This document shows, one piece after another, positions 44,466-55,734 of a stretch of 64,000 bases of DNA; the first letter of the stretch is position 1; the number at the start of each line of letters is the position of its first letter. The position numbers and the translations under genes were made by a program. The DNA is from Nereocystis luetkeana (Eukaryota > Sar > Phaeophyceae > Laminariales > Laminariaceae): positions 5,488,038-5,552,037 of the forward strand of contig JARUPZ010000024.1 in NCBI GenBank assembly GCA_031213475.1, given 5' to 3'. The notes beneath the pieces are model-generated. The model was given only the letters and a program-made list of their open reading frames with translations, was not told the origin of the DNA and did no database searches.

Positions 44466-45719
44466 GATAAATGGCAGCCGCCGATGAAACAGTAAATAAG
44501 GTTTTCTGTTGTGGCCACTTCCGGGGACAGCAATGGGTATACAATATTTTTTACCCTAGCAGGAAGACCTTTCTTGCACCAATCGGGGAGAATTCCGCGG
44601 GGGAGGGGGAAGGGGGGCGGATGGGAATGTCGTTGGGGCATATTTCTATAGGCGTTTAGTACCTTGCCCGTGTCTGGGTGTTGGTTCAGGGCGTTGAAAT
44701 AACTGACGACACCGCTCGCCCTGATTTATTTATTCCACGAAGCCGTGGGTGATTTTGTAGTTTCTCGTGAGGCGTGTTTGGCGCGGGGTACACGTATTGC
44801 CGACTAAGGTGGGAGTTTTGAAGAACCCACGCTGGCACATACATTGTCGAACCACGCGCTGACCCTACGCTTGCTCGATAGCGGTGAGGCAATCACCGAG
44901 GTAGCAACTTGCCTGACGAAAAAGCACCACGCCGGACGGGATATAGCAATGCGACGTCGGTCATCAAGGCAGCGGGGATGTGTACTGATGAACGACGTTG
45001 ACGTTTGGAAGGATCCTTTCTCCTATATAAGGTCGACCAATGCGTAAAATACACGCTCGTATTGTAGCACGATCGGTTGTTCGTAAGGTGCCCAGGGTTT
45101 CCTTAGTTGCGGCAGAGCCGCTGCCGTTCCCTTACCCTTACTTTGAACAACGGCCAAAGGAAGGCGAGCTTGCAGGTTTACCTTCTTCGTATTTGGCTCG
45201 AGAAAACTTGAGGGCCGGATATCATCGGGGTTCTTCTGGGGTCTCAAATATTTGTGTCACATACAGCTCTCGCAATCTGGAGCAAGCATTCCCATAAAGG
45301 TTGAAGAGTAAACGTTTAAGCAGTATGAAACGAGCCCTATACAGTGAGGTTTGAAGTGTAACAATTCGATCAAGCATTTAGCATCAAGTTCGACGATGGG
45401 CCGGGCGGCTTCAACCGTTTGCCGCTTCATCCCTGTCTCCGAGTCCCAACGATGTCCGAGTCGCGGGTTCAAACTTGTCCGAGGAAGTAATTGTGGAACA
45501 GGCAGTCTCGATCGCACTAAAACCATCACCGTTATGACACCAGCATGGGTAAGGAGAAACGGCTGGCAAGTCCACACCGCTTGCAACCAAATACTACCTA
45601 CTCGTTAGCCAAAGTTCGTTAAATTCTGTAAACGCCGAGTTTTGTGGAAATCGACCACGTCCAGCTCCCTCCCTCAATCAATGCTAAAGGACACCCACAG
45701 GCCGGTCTCCAGTGCTATC
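44466..45719. other. gene-less stretch
   Basis: No exon or repeat is recognised. Frames at 45,040-45,300 and 45,350-45,600 on the plus strand lack motifs. Confidence 0.35.
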
Positions 45720-46925
45720 TGTATGTGAGGGAAGCATGCTTCCAAGGAAGTTGTGTGAGTTTCCACAGAAGCCGTGAAAGTTTCACAAAGCTCACGAAAG
45801 GTGCAAGGGAAGTCGCGGAAGCTTATATCACTTTCCATGGAAGTCGTGGATGCTGACACGTCGAAGTGGTGGAATATAAAAGGTGGTGTACTCAACACGA
45901 TGCCAACCGTTATTACTTCGTCTACTTGAAGTGCCTATTCATGATAATGTGGAAGTAGTTGCTACCTCGCAACAAAGGTTGATTTGTTCTGTGCCACGTT
46001 GGAGTCATATCGATTCGCTTACGACAGTTGACCTATGTTTCTCCGGCATAGGCAACAGCAACTAACTACCTTCCGACCTGACAGCGTAAATAGACCTTAA
46101 ATTCGTACTGCTTCCCCAAGGCTCAAATAGATACGGGCACGTAGACCAACTGGACCAACACGTATCACACATATTTATCGGAACGCACGCAGCTCTCAGC
46201 GTCTGTGGAAGTCGTGGAAACTTCTCTTAGATTTCATGGAAGTGGTTGGAAACTTCCACGAGCTTTCACGGAAGTGGTGGAAGCTTACATATTATAAGCT
46301 TCCATGGAAGTAGTGGAAGCTTCCATGGATGTGATAGAAGCTCCTCCAAGGCCTCATGGAAGTAGTGGAAGCTTCCACAAGCTTCCATGGAAGCAATGGA
46401 AGCTTCCACAAGCTTCTATGGAAGCCGTGGGAGCTTCTCCAAGACCTCATGGAAGTAGTGGAAGCTTCCACCAGCTTCCATGGTAGTCGCGGAACGTTGA
46501 CTGTAACTGAATATTCCACTACTTCCATGAAAGCTTGTACTACCTCCATGGAAGCTTCCACCGCTTGAATGGAAGCTCACACGAGTTTCCATGGAAGTAA
46601 GAGTTTGAAAAAATCCGTGGAAATGATGATTGAAGCTTCCATGGAAGCAGCCGAAGCTTCTAGGGGAATTGGTTTCGTGCTAGTACTCCAGGCTTCCCGC
46701 GGAAGCTTCCACAACTTCCGTGGAAGCTTTCATGGAAACATGTTCCACGGAAACTTCCATGGAAGTTGTGGAAGAGGAAGCTTCCAGCGCTTCCATGGAA
46801 GCTTTCACAGGTTTCGTGGAAGCTTCCATCCGCCTTCATGGAAGTGATGTAAGCTTCCGTGAGAGTGGTGGGAGCTTCCGTGGAAGTGGTTGAGGCTTCC
46901 ATGGAAGCTTCTACCTACTTCCATT
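45720..46925. repeat. TTCCATGGAAG palindrome field
   Basis: Dozens of copies of GAAGCTTCCATGGAAG, AGTGGTGGAAGCTTCC or close variants, spaced irregularly at roughly 12-40 bp in both orientations. The unit is a perfect palindrome around CCATGG, often fused to AAGCTT. Any frame reads MEVVEASTSFHGS-like repeats, which I treat as noncoding. Two further clusters lie at 57.4 and 62.2 kb. Confidence 0.9.
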
Positions 46926-46989
46926 ATAAAAACCAATAATGCAGGAGACAAAAAGTACTTGGCAATTTTTCATAGAGTGCGTGTGTGTT

Positions 46990-47440
46990 TGTTATGGAAG
47001 CGTGTGGATGTGTGGATGCTGCTGTTTGAGTGCTAGAAGGACGCACTCGTATGAGCTACCGGTATCCTGGTGTATGGTATCGGGAAAGTTGATGTGTGGA
47101 TGCTGCTGTTTCTTTGATAGAAGGGAGTACTCGTGGGAACTGCCGGTATGTGCTATTCGTAATATTGGGAGTAGCAGCGGCAAGTAACGAGGACGGACAA
47201 GTCAGCGGTGTTCGTGTTGTCGGTCGTTTGATAGAAGGACGCACTCGTAAGAACTATCGGTACCCTGGTGTGAGGTATCGGGAGAGCTGATGTGCGGATA
47301 CTGCTGCTTCTTTGATAGAAGGGAGTAATCGTAGGAACTACCGGTATGTGCTATAAGTAACATTGGGATTAGCAGCGGTAACCAACAAGGACTGACAAGT
47401 CAGCGGTGTTCGTGCTGTCATCGTCGCTTTACCGATGTAC
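46990..47440 (+). repeat. tandem array, about 190-bp period
   Basis: GTGGATGCTGCTGTTTCTTTGATAGAAGGGAGTA (47,097) and TGCGGATACTGCTGCTTC.. (47,291) start successive copies. Each contains ACGCACTCGTA, CTACCGGTA and ACAAGTCAGCGGTGTTCGTG. A half-unit precedes at 47,003. Confidence 0.8.
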
Positions 47441-47984
47441 AACATGTGCATGTGTATCGTAGGCATGCGTTCGTGTGCGCGTGTGAGAGCCCCGCTGTCG
47501 CTTTGGAGCAATCAGGCATTGTGCGTGTACATAATGTGTATAACACTGTATAACATGTCTTGTGCGGAGTTGATTGTTTCAGAGGCCAGACGAACAATGG
47601 CTGAAGGGAGGCTTGCCAAGGCGGAGGAGACCAATGACGACACAGGGTGGTCTTAGTCGTGTCGTTCGACTGGTGGATGCTAGAATAATGATCATGGTTA
47701 ACGATAAGCAGCGTTTGATGTGCTCGATTGAAACGTGGCTAAAACGCCGATCATGGCTCACGACCACCAGATGGAAACGAAAAAACTTATTTCCCTGGAA
47801 AAAACACTGATCGCGTAGTGGCAACCGATCTTCAGTGCTTGGGGGTGACACAGTTATTAGCAGACTGTTTGTCTGATCCGTTTACGCTGCTGATTCAGTA
47901 CATACACTCATGTAAAGCTATCCTTCTAGGCTCGGCTATCCTTCCAGGCTCTCTCTTCAGGTTCAATCGACGGCCGTACAGCTT
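47441..47984. other. gene-less stretch
   Basis: Open frames at 47,570-47,850 on both strands without a recognised motif. Confidence 0.35.
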
Positions 47985-48067
47985 GTTCGTTTATAAAGGA
48001 TAGACCACTGAGCTACTAAGTCAGCGCTGACTGAGTAGCTCAGTGGTCTATCCTTTATAGAACGAAC
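47985..48067. repeat. 82-bp palindrome P1 with tRNA-like A box
   Basis: The left arm starts GTTCGTTTATAAAGGATAG and the centre is TCAGCGCTGA at 48,021-48,030. The right arm mirrors it with only a one-base insertion and a mismatch. Each arm contains TAGCTCAGTGG (pol III A box) on one strand. Confidence 0.9.
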
Positions 48068-48110
48068 TCTCGAACAAAAGAAGTCCGGGGTTCGAGTCCC
48101 GCCAGACGTC
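48025..48110 (+). ncRNA. tRNA-like / SINE head, plus strand
   Basis: The A box TAGCTCAGTGG is at 48,036-48,046 and the B box GGTTCGAGTCC at 48,089-48,099, with 42 bp between. The T-arm-like CGGGGTTCGAGTCCCG is intact. The D arm does not close properly and the acceptor arm is poor, so this is a tRNA-derived SINE head or pseudo-tRNA and not a working tRNA gene. Confidence 0.55.
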
Positions 48111-48315
48111 GTATTTCCGCTTTTTCTGCCGTGGGTAGAAAAAGGGAAATCAGGTGGAGAGAACCACGATAAAAGAACACTCGACCAGAGAGTCGGAAGT
48201 GGGGCGAACCACTTGAGTAAAATAACTCACGATTAGGGAGGGGGACTATAGGAAGGAAAAGTCGGCGCTGATTAGGGGCTTGATCAACCCCGGAGGATGT
48301 GATCGGCAGGAGACC

Positions 48316-48385
48316 GTATCGAACCCAAAGGTACTTCTTTTGTTCGTTTATAAAGGATAGACCACTGAGCTACTAAGTCAGCGCT
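48316..48385 (-). ncRNA. tRNA-like / SINE head, minus strand
   Basis: On the minus strand the A box TAGCTCAGTGG (48,372-48,362) is followed by CGAACAAAAGAAGT, shared with the plus copy. A diverged B box GGGTTCGATAC lies at 48,326-48,316. It faces the plus-strand copy, so the two heads are convergent. Confidence 0.5.
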
Positions 48386-48423
48386 GACTGAGTAGCTCAG
48401 TGGTCTATCCTTTATAAACGAAC
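48342..48423. repeat. 82-bp palindrome P2, near perfect
   Basis: GTTCGTTTATAAAGGATAG mirrored about the centre GCGC at 48,381-48,384, with one mismatch in 41 pairs. It is nearly identical to P1. Confidence 0.93.
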
Positions 48424-48439
48424 AACAGCTTCTACTCCA

Positions 48440-48645
48440 TCGGTATTTTGAGTGGATTCCATTCAACTTATATCCTGTATCTCAAGCAATCGGTGAAAGC
48501 AGTAATTTTAACAACTAAAATATGCTGGATCTGTGTGGTACCTGTTCATTCAACTTCTATCCTGTATCTCAAGCAGTAGATAAAAAAAAACAGTAATTTC
48601 CGCAACAAAACTATGCTGGATCTGCGTGATATCTACGCGGGTGGT
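48440..48645 (+). repeat. duplicated block, about 80-bp unit
   Basis: TATCCTGTATCTCAAGCA, CAGTAATTT and TATGCTGGATCTGYGTG recur twice in the same order. Confidence 0.8.
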
Positions 48646-48689
48646 ACCGCTTTTCAAACAGGGTATAATACTGTAGGACCAGTTGCTTT

Positions 48690-48920
48690 AATCAAAGCAC
48701 TACTATCTTCACTTCTGCACTCAAAACAGAGGGGGACTGAATGTTAATTAAAGCACTATTTGTGTCGACATCTTCTCTTCATATCCCACCAAAGAAAACT
48801 GACCAATGCTTTAATTAAAGCACCATCATGTGTCGACATCTTCGCTTCTGCACTCAAAGCAGAGCGGGACTGAATGCGAAAATTAAAGCACTATGTATGT
48901 TGATATCTTCAATTAACTTC
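48690..48920 (+). repeat. duplicated block with TTAATTAAAGCAC
   Basis: TTAATYAAAGCAC occurs four times and TCTGCACTCAAARCAGAG twice. Units are about 130 bp. GCTTTAATTAAAGC is a perfect palindrome. Confidence 0.8.
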
Positions 48921-49379
48921 TAACTAAAGAAACTCAACGATGCCGATAAAACGGTTCCTGTGCCAAATCTGTAGGGACGCCATGATAGAGCCAGACCTCG
49001 CACGTGGAAATATACAACGAAGAACTGATGTCGGCTTACCGGCTTACCTAGAGTTGTACTCGATAACATCCGGTGGGTATGCCACGTGAGTGGATGCTGT
49101 GCTACCCGATCTATGAGATCAACAGTCTCGTCTAGAGACTATGTTCTCGGGTGAAGGGAAATATCAGACTCCTGTACGTAGCTGGAAAATATCGCTCCGT
49201 GGACAGATGCGTAGTTATGAGCACAAAGTTCGGGCAATAACTTACCACCAATTGGGTGATGAATGCCAACAACTTGCAACACGTGAAGGCATTCAAAAGC
49301 TATCATAACCATAAAGCTGTAAAGATATATGGTAGCCGCTTGCACTGCTGTAGTGGCCATCTGCGCCTTTGGGCTCACG

Positions 49380-49940
49380 TACCGACATTATGTTGAAGCG
49401 CAATACATCATGCGTCACTCCCCTAGCCAGATATAAATGCTGCGTGAGTAATCGCACTACGTCCGCTTCACATTCAACCAACAAATGTTTTACAGTACAG
49501 CAGTACTTTTGTACCTGCTGTCGCCCCCGGCTACAGTACGAACACAGGAGGCGAGAAACATTGATCGGCGATCTAAGTGTCAACGCCCTAATATCTGTTT
49601 CAAGGGTGACCAGACGAAGCACTTACGTCGAAGCTGCCGGCGGCAAGACTCGCAAGACGTACTTGTTGGTATCTTGATATGTTACGGCACAGTAATATGC
49701 GCGGCGTAACCTGAGTCAACGAGCTCCAACTCATGTATGACTCCCCCTTGCTCGGCATAATCGCTGCATGGGTAGACTAATCGCAACACGTATGCTGAGC
49801 ATGAGACGGAACGTGACCTGAGCCAGTGAGCTTCAACTCATGTAGCTATTATGTTAAAGCGGAAAATGTTACTCCCCCTTAGCTCGACAAAACCGCTGCA
49901 TGGGTAGACGGATCGCAAAACATATGCCGAGGAACTGCAG
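49380..49940 (+). repeat. imperfect tandem units, 107-bp and longer
   Basis: TGACCTGAGCCAGTGAGCTTC and TAACCTGAGTCAACGAGCTCC begin units at 49,812 and 49,707. Each has CTCCCCCTT and CGCTGCATGGGTAGAC. A more diverged unit starts near 49,390. Confidence 0.7.
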
Positions 49941-50239
49941 AAACAGAGTCTGGGCAGCAATATACTTGACAAAAAACGAAACAAAACAAAACAAACAAAA
50001 CCCGAAACAACGAACAACACTAAAGGCTTTAGCTAGTGATAACCCCCGATATCACCAACCATTCCTGCACCCTCGTTGCATCTCGGGGTCGGTACAACAT
50101 CATGATGACCGCCAAAACACATTGCATGAATGACATGAAGCATTCAGAACACCTGTTACAACTTTAGAAACTGAAAAATGTCACTACTGTCAGGACGCAA
50201 CCTGGACATACATGCTCGGTTTTCCCGTGGCTCAGCCAC

Positions 50240-50695
50240 ACGATGACACGCCGGATTTCAGTATTGAGCCCGCTTCCCTCGCTGATGTACTCGTAGATTC
50301 TGCCTGGCAATTCCGTACTGCTGCGCGTTTTAATACTGCTGTTGGAGGGAGCGATGCGGCCGCCCAAGAAATAAAATCCCGCGCCTCGCCCACAAGACGG
50401 CACACCGAATTTCAGTATTGAACCTACCCTCGCCACTGTAGCTAGATGCCTGGCAATTCCGTACTACTACGCGTTTTACTACTGCTGTTAGAGGGAGCGA
50501 TGCGGCCGCTCGCGTCATTTTTCCCGCACCTCGCCCACACGAAGGCACACTGGAGTTCAGCATTGTGCCTGCTTTGCTCGCTGCTGTAGCCACCCACGAC
50601 GATTCTGCAGGAAATTTCCGTGCTGATGCGAGTTTTAATGCGACTGTTAGAGGGGACGATGTTTTTGATAGGCCCTCCAGTACCGGAAACGTAAA
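50240..50695 (+). repeat. tandem array, about 150-bp unit, three copies
   Basis: Copies start near 50,254, 50,408 and 50,552 at (G)ATTTCAGTATTGA or GTTCAGCATTGTG. Each contains CTGGCAATTCCGTACTGCT-like, CTGTTAGAGGGAGCGATGCG-like and GCCTCGCCCACA-like sequence. It ends just upstream of the gag-like frame and could be the 5' leader of that retroelement. Confidence 0.8.
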
Positions 50696-50987
50696 ATAAA
50701 CCAACTACACTTCCTGTTAGCACACGTACCAACCGTGGTGGCCGGCCAGACGACCGCCCTTCTATCGCGACACCTTCTGTGATCGATGCTCGCTCCCCCA
50801 GCGCTTGTAGCGCTCGCCGCATGGCGCGCCGCGCCTTGATCACTGATGTACAAGTTGCTGAAGCACAAGCCGCGGCTATTGCCTCCACTGCTTCTGCGCT
50901 CCACGACCCTGAGAACCGCCGAATCCCCCCCCCCCTTCCCCACCACCTTCCCCTGCTCCAAGATCTTTCACCCGACCCCGCCACAGC

Positions 50988-53900
50988 ATGTCACAGACGG
51001 CAATTGCTCGGGAAAAGGCGTCCAGCCCCTCCAGGTCGACCAGCGGGCTGAGGACGTACGGTTCCCCTCCCACGTCGGGAGAGCGGGCACTCAAGCTCCC
51101 GGACCCCGCGTATCTGGAAGACGTCGTAGACTACGAGCACACCGACTTGGAGGACGCGCGGATGGCGGCCGCTGAGGACGAACGGTTGGCAGCTGCGGAG
51201 GACGCGCGGCTGGCGGCCGCGGAGCCTGACAGTAGCCCAAGCCTCCCCCGCCCCGGCTGCCTGGGGCATGGACCCCCCTCACTTTTCAGGACAAGGCAGC
51301 TATTTCCCAACACTAGTCCACCACTTCGGGGCTCGACGCGGGGATTACGGCGGAACGCCCGACGCCTGACCAAGCGGAGGGCTTTGGCCGCCGCCGAAGC
51401 CTTCGGGGCCGCCGTGGAGAATACCGTGAGACTCCGGGCACAAGAAGTATCAACTGCTGTTCGCGCCGTCGCCGCCGCTGCCAAAGCCACGGAGAAAACC
51501 GGCAGCGCCTCCAAGGCCGCCGTCATGGCCTCCAAGTACGCAGTGCTCTCCGCCTCCCCAGCCCGGGAGCCTTCCTCCCGCGCCCGGGAAGATTGGCGGG
51601 CTGCCCGGGTGAACAGCGCCACGAAGGCCCTTTGTGTTGCCGAGGCAGGAGTCCCAGCTGGGCGTCTTCCCCTCGCCGCGACCGCGACGACGATCACTCC
51701 AGTCCCCACTCCAGTCCCAGGACCTGGTACCTCAGACCAGCACCCCTCAAGCGCGATCGCGGTCGACTCCCGGTCCCGGAGGCCCGGGGATCTGGATTTC
51801 ATGCAGGGGAGTGTCACCTGCATGGCGGCCGGACCCAACAAATTCCTCCCTTCCGCGGTGGCGTCGGCTGTGGTATCCTGCGCCCCCGGTTTCCGAGGAG
51901 CGCTGCCGGAAGACGATCTCTCCGTTAGCATGGCTTGGAACCAGATGGGCACGGACACCTGGCAATAACAGCAGCGTCTGGCGCTCACTATGGACCTCGT
52001 GGTGGGCCTTCGGAAGGCGCATGATGCTTCACCCACCCCCATCTGCTGGCCTGATCCCCCCGTCTACCTCGCCCATCTCAGAAGCCAGGAGCGCTACGGC
52101 CACCATGGACACCAGCTCCCGGAAGTGAGACAGGGCTCTGTGATGGCCCACGCCCCCTTCAACCGCCCCTCGGACAACCGGGTCCACCGACGCCCGGAAG
52201 TGGGTGATAGCTCTGGGGCCCGCGACAGCTCCCACCGCCGCGCGGGCGACCGGGACCGCCGGCGTCCGAGCATTGGAGGGGACGGCAGGTCCCGTCGCGG
52301 CCCTGCTACAGATAACGGTAGCGAAGTGTCTCGCCGATACGGGGCTGGACATCGGCGGAACCGAGGCCAAGGAAAGGAGAGCTCGAGGGACGAGCGCAAC
52401 AGGAGATACCGACCAGGGGGAGACGCTTCTTATGCCTACTATTCCAGCTCCTCCACGAACGGTAGCGGCAAAGCCCCCGTCCCCGAGGTCACGACCAGCT
52501 CCAAGAAGCAAGTGGTTCCCTCGCTGACCGTTGTTGCTTGTTCCGCCACTCTTCTTGGTCACTTGACCACTGCCATGCCCGTGTCGTCTAACCTTTCTCA
52601 CGCCCGAGCATCGACGATCGACTCCGCCGCCGCAGCCGCCGCAAAAAGAGCACACCGCCGACGTTCAACGGGTGTACAAACACCTGGGGCTCAAAGGCAT
52701 ATTTCACATGTCTATCCTATATTTTCCCTCTTTGGTCAACCCTCTCGATGCCGCGCAGCAACTCACACGTTCGGTCAAGGCCTCCGTGTCTGATATTCTC
52801 ATGATGTGCAACGATGGCAGCCATGAAGGCCTTCCTTTTGCCGATTGGATCCCCGGTTGGGAGTACCCCCTCCAAAAATCCTTCGCGCGTGCCATCACGC
52901 CTGACAAGCCCACGACCGCCCCCCTCACTACCTTGATGGATGACTATTTTGGACAGGTGCCGCACGCCCTCGCAGCCGGAGCCACGGGACCGGAGGCGTT
53001 GACGCTCCTCCTTAGGTTGCTGAGCAACCACTTCGACCTCACCGAAACGGGGGCCAGCTACACTAAGTTGCAAAGTTTTGGCGTGTCTAACGGAACCCCT
53101 TTATGCGATTTTAGCGAATGGCAGTTAACGAGCAGTACCCCAGCTTGGTGCCCACGCTGCACCCGGGAGGTTTGGCCACGGTATCGAGGTCGTTCGGCAC
53201 TTTGGACGCCATGTGGTTGGCTTTCGCAAATATTAAGACACCTGCCATCAACGGCGAAAAACAGTTTTCTTTGCCTGCTTCTTCGAAGGGTGTGCGGTCA
53301 ACCGCCCCATCGGGGCCCCGGCCCACCATTATTGGTCGCGGCCTGGGCCGGACGCTTCCCCAGTCGCCTGCTTGGCAGACGAGATCGCGTAATAACTCGC
53401 TTGTGATGAACGTCAACAAATCCATCCCTGACTGTCTCGACCCTTGGCTTGACACTTCTTCCAGCTGCTGGCCCCTGGATGAACACTACCACGCTGAAGT
53501 TCGCGGTGTTTGCGTTTCCATCCAGACCGAGGGCTCTCCTCTGGAGCTGCCTACTTTCATCGTCCGCTCGCGGGGCCGCCCTCAGCGAAAACCGAGGTCA
53601 CTGCTTAAACTGCCACGAACACTCACACTCCCTCAGAAAGTGTAGACACCCCTTCCGAAAGCCTTAGCGGTATTTTGAACCCCGACCTCGGAACGCTCGG
53701 CGACGACGGTGAGGCGTTCCGCCGTTGGCAAGAACGCATGATCACACACCGCCGCGAGAACAAATCACGGCCGAACAGACGCAACCAGAAGGAACAAAAG
53801 CGCCGTTCTGTCCACTCGCGTGGGCAGCACCACGGTCAGGGTCAGCAGAAGAGTCAAGGTGACGACTACAACACACACGCGGAACGAGAACACCAACCCC

Positions 53901-54046
53901 CTCGCTCCGGCAATCACGGTGGTGGTTCGACTGCCCAAGCCTCTTCCGGCCCAGGTCCCGACCCGGGGATCGGCTGCGGTGCTGCGCATAACTCCGGCGG
54001 AAACCCGAACGTACGCCAGCCAGGCACCGTCCGCGGCGGTAACTGA
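50988..54046 (+). pseudogene. retroelement gag with CCHC zinc knuckle, frameshifted
   Basis: An ATG at 50,988 opens an Ala/Arg-rich N-terminal region (326 codons; repeats of DARLAAAE, then coiled-coil-like Ala-rich segments) to a TAA at 51,966. The frame reopens to about 52,700. A capsid-like part follows in other frames (FADWIPGWEYPLQKSFARA, then LLRLLSNHFDL, 52,700-53,110; then FGTLDAMWLAFANI, 53,190-53,235). At 53,602-53,643 the residues CLNCHEHSHSLRKC fit a C-x2-C-x4-H-x4-C nucleocapsid knuckle. A basic Arg/Lys/Gln tail (RRENKSRPNRRNQKEQKRR) continues to about 53,830. At least four frameshifts and one stop mark it as dead. Confidence 0.7.
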
Positions 54047-55110
54047 CAGGTCGACGGCGGTTCGGTCCCTCCTGTCTGTCCGCCGCCAGCCTTTCCGGGA
54101 GAAAAACATTGATTGCACAAGACTCTCGCGTCCCAGGCTCGCTCAGCGCTCAGCGCCGACCCGCTACGCTCTTGCCCCGCGCGTGGCCTCGTCCTTCGGA
54201 CCGACGCAGCGCCTCAGCCAAATTGGCTTCACCGGAGAACCCCCGGGCGTCTTCCCGGCGTCGGGGGCCCGCGCCTCAAACGCCGCTCCCCTCAACCGGG
54301 GCACGAGAGCAGGCGCGTCAAACGTCGCTCTCCCGAACCACGCACCGCGCAGCACCACGAGTGCCGCGCCGTTGCGTCGCGTGTTTCAGCGAGGGTGCCC
54401 CCCTCCTTCACCTCTCGGCCATGCGGTGGCGGTCGGTTTGAGGTGCGGGAAGGCCAACACCGAAACCCCGAGATCTCGGTTGAAGCTCGACTCGGCGTTT
54501 CCTCGCAATAACGGTGGCCGTTCCACCCTCTTTCCATATCAAGGAGGAGTCGACAAGATTAGCTATCTCGTCCCCCTTCCCCACCAGGTCTACAGGACGG
54601 AAGCCATCTCCGGTGGACCCTTTGTTGCCCCCCACCCGAGCACCGTTCTTGAAGTCGTCTGCAGGGGCTGCAGGCCCTCTTTCGTCTTCGCGCACGCCAC
54701 TCCACGTGCGCAGCGCTCCTTCGGCTCCAGTGGAACAGGAGAAACCTGGCACTGCCGGTCGAGCCAGTGGTGACTCCACGGCCTCCTATCGGATCAACCG
54801 GACAGCATACCCGCTAAATTCGGGATAATCGCAGCTCTCGTCAAGCAGAGCGGGCTCAGAGCCCCCTGCCTCCTTTGGTCTAGGACAGAGATGATCGGGC
54901 GCAGTAAGAGAACCTTCTGGCGATTTTTTGCCTACGGGCACTGGTGACACAGGGCCGATATACGTGGAACCGGACTCGCTTCGTGCACCAGGGGCTCAGT
55001 GTTCTCAGAGAAGCACACTCCCCCCAGTGTTCTCAGAGAAGCACACTCCCCCACCCATACGGCGGCGGCCACCGACGACTGGGCGCCGTCGGTCTTTGAT
55101 CCTACTCTCG
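54047..55110 (+). other. spacer of the retroelement between gag and NADAR
   Basis: Pro/Arg/Ser-rich open frames on the plus strand overlap here (the longest runs to 54,773) with stops in each. CCCCCCAGTGTTCTCAGAGAAGC-type sequence is repeated near 55,000. No domain is recognised. Confidence 0.4.
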
Positions 55111-55610
55111 AGTATTCAACGGAGCGGGTGGTACTGTTCTGGCAGCCCCCCTCTTGTTTGTCGCAGTGGTCCCCCTCGTCTTTTGTCGTGGACGATGTAT
55201 CATATTCCTGCGCGGAGCAGTACATGATGGCTAAAAAGGCCCACCTTTTTCAGGACCACGACGCAGCGGAACGGATTATGGTCTCGCCAGACCCACGCGA
55301 GCACAAACGCCTCGGTCAAGGCGTTCATAGCTTCGACTGCGCTATCTGGTACCGCGTTCAGGAAGATACCGTTCTTGCTGGTACTTTTGCCATATTCGCG
55401 CAGAACCCGGCCATGAAGCAGCACCTATTGAGTACTGGCACCAAAGGTTAGGCTGAAGCCAGCCCTTTTGACCCCGTGTGGAGCATCGATCTCCGGGCAG
55501 GCGACTCCGAGGCTCAAGACCCCTCTCGGTGGCCTGGGAAAGATTTTTCTCGGGAAAGCTCTTTCCGCCGTTCGAGACACCCTCCGCGCAAGTGAGGCCG
55601 GGTTGGCACA
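55111..55610 (+). pseudogene. NADAR (YbiA/DUF1768-like) domain, interrupted
   Basis: It reads VVLFWQPPSCLSQWSPSSF, CAEQYMMAKKAHLFQD, KRLGQGVHSFD, IWYRVQEDTVLAGTFAIFAQ and HLLSTGTKG, then a TAG at 55,449. The same frame then goes on AEASPFDPVWSIDLRAGD. After a one-base shift near 55,545 it ends IFLGKALSAVRDTLR. This is the whole NADAR fold in order; family members such as YbiA act on NAD- or ADP-ribose-derived or riboflavin-pathway intermediates. It sits between a gag-like region and a retropepsin on the same strand, so it appears to be part of the element. The function inside a retroelement is unknown. Confidence 0.75.
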
Positions 55611-55734
55611 CCCCACCTCCTCTCGTCAATGTCTTTACTCCAACCATGCCTGACAAAATTCTTGAGAAATCACCAGCGCCGCCTCGCCCTCCGGCCGTGG
55701 CCCGCGCGTGCACAGGTCGTCTCTTGGAGTTTTC

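Noticed and set aside
46292..46902. Open frames reading MEVVEAST-like repeats in the palindrome field
   Set aside because: They follow from the TTCCATGGAAG unit and appear in several frames and on both strands. There is no non-repeat coding sequence.
53820..54773. 317-codon plus-strand frame between the gag and NADAR parts
   Set aside because: Not called as a separate gene. It overlaps gag tail sequence in another frame and has no domain. It was kept as retroelement spacer.
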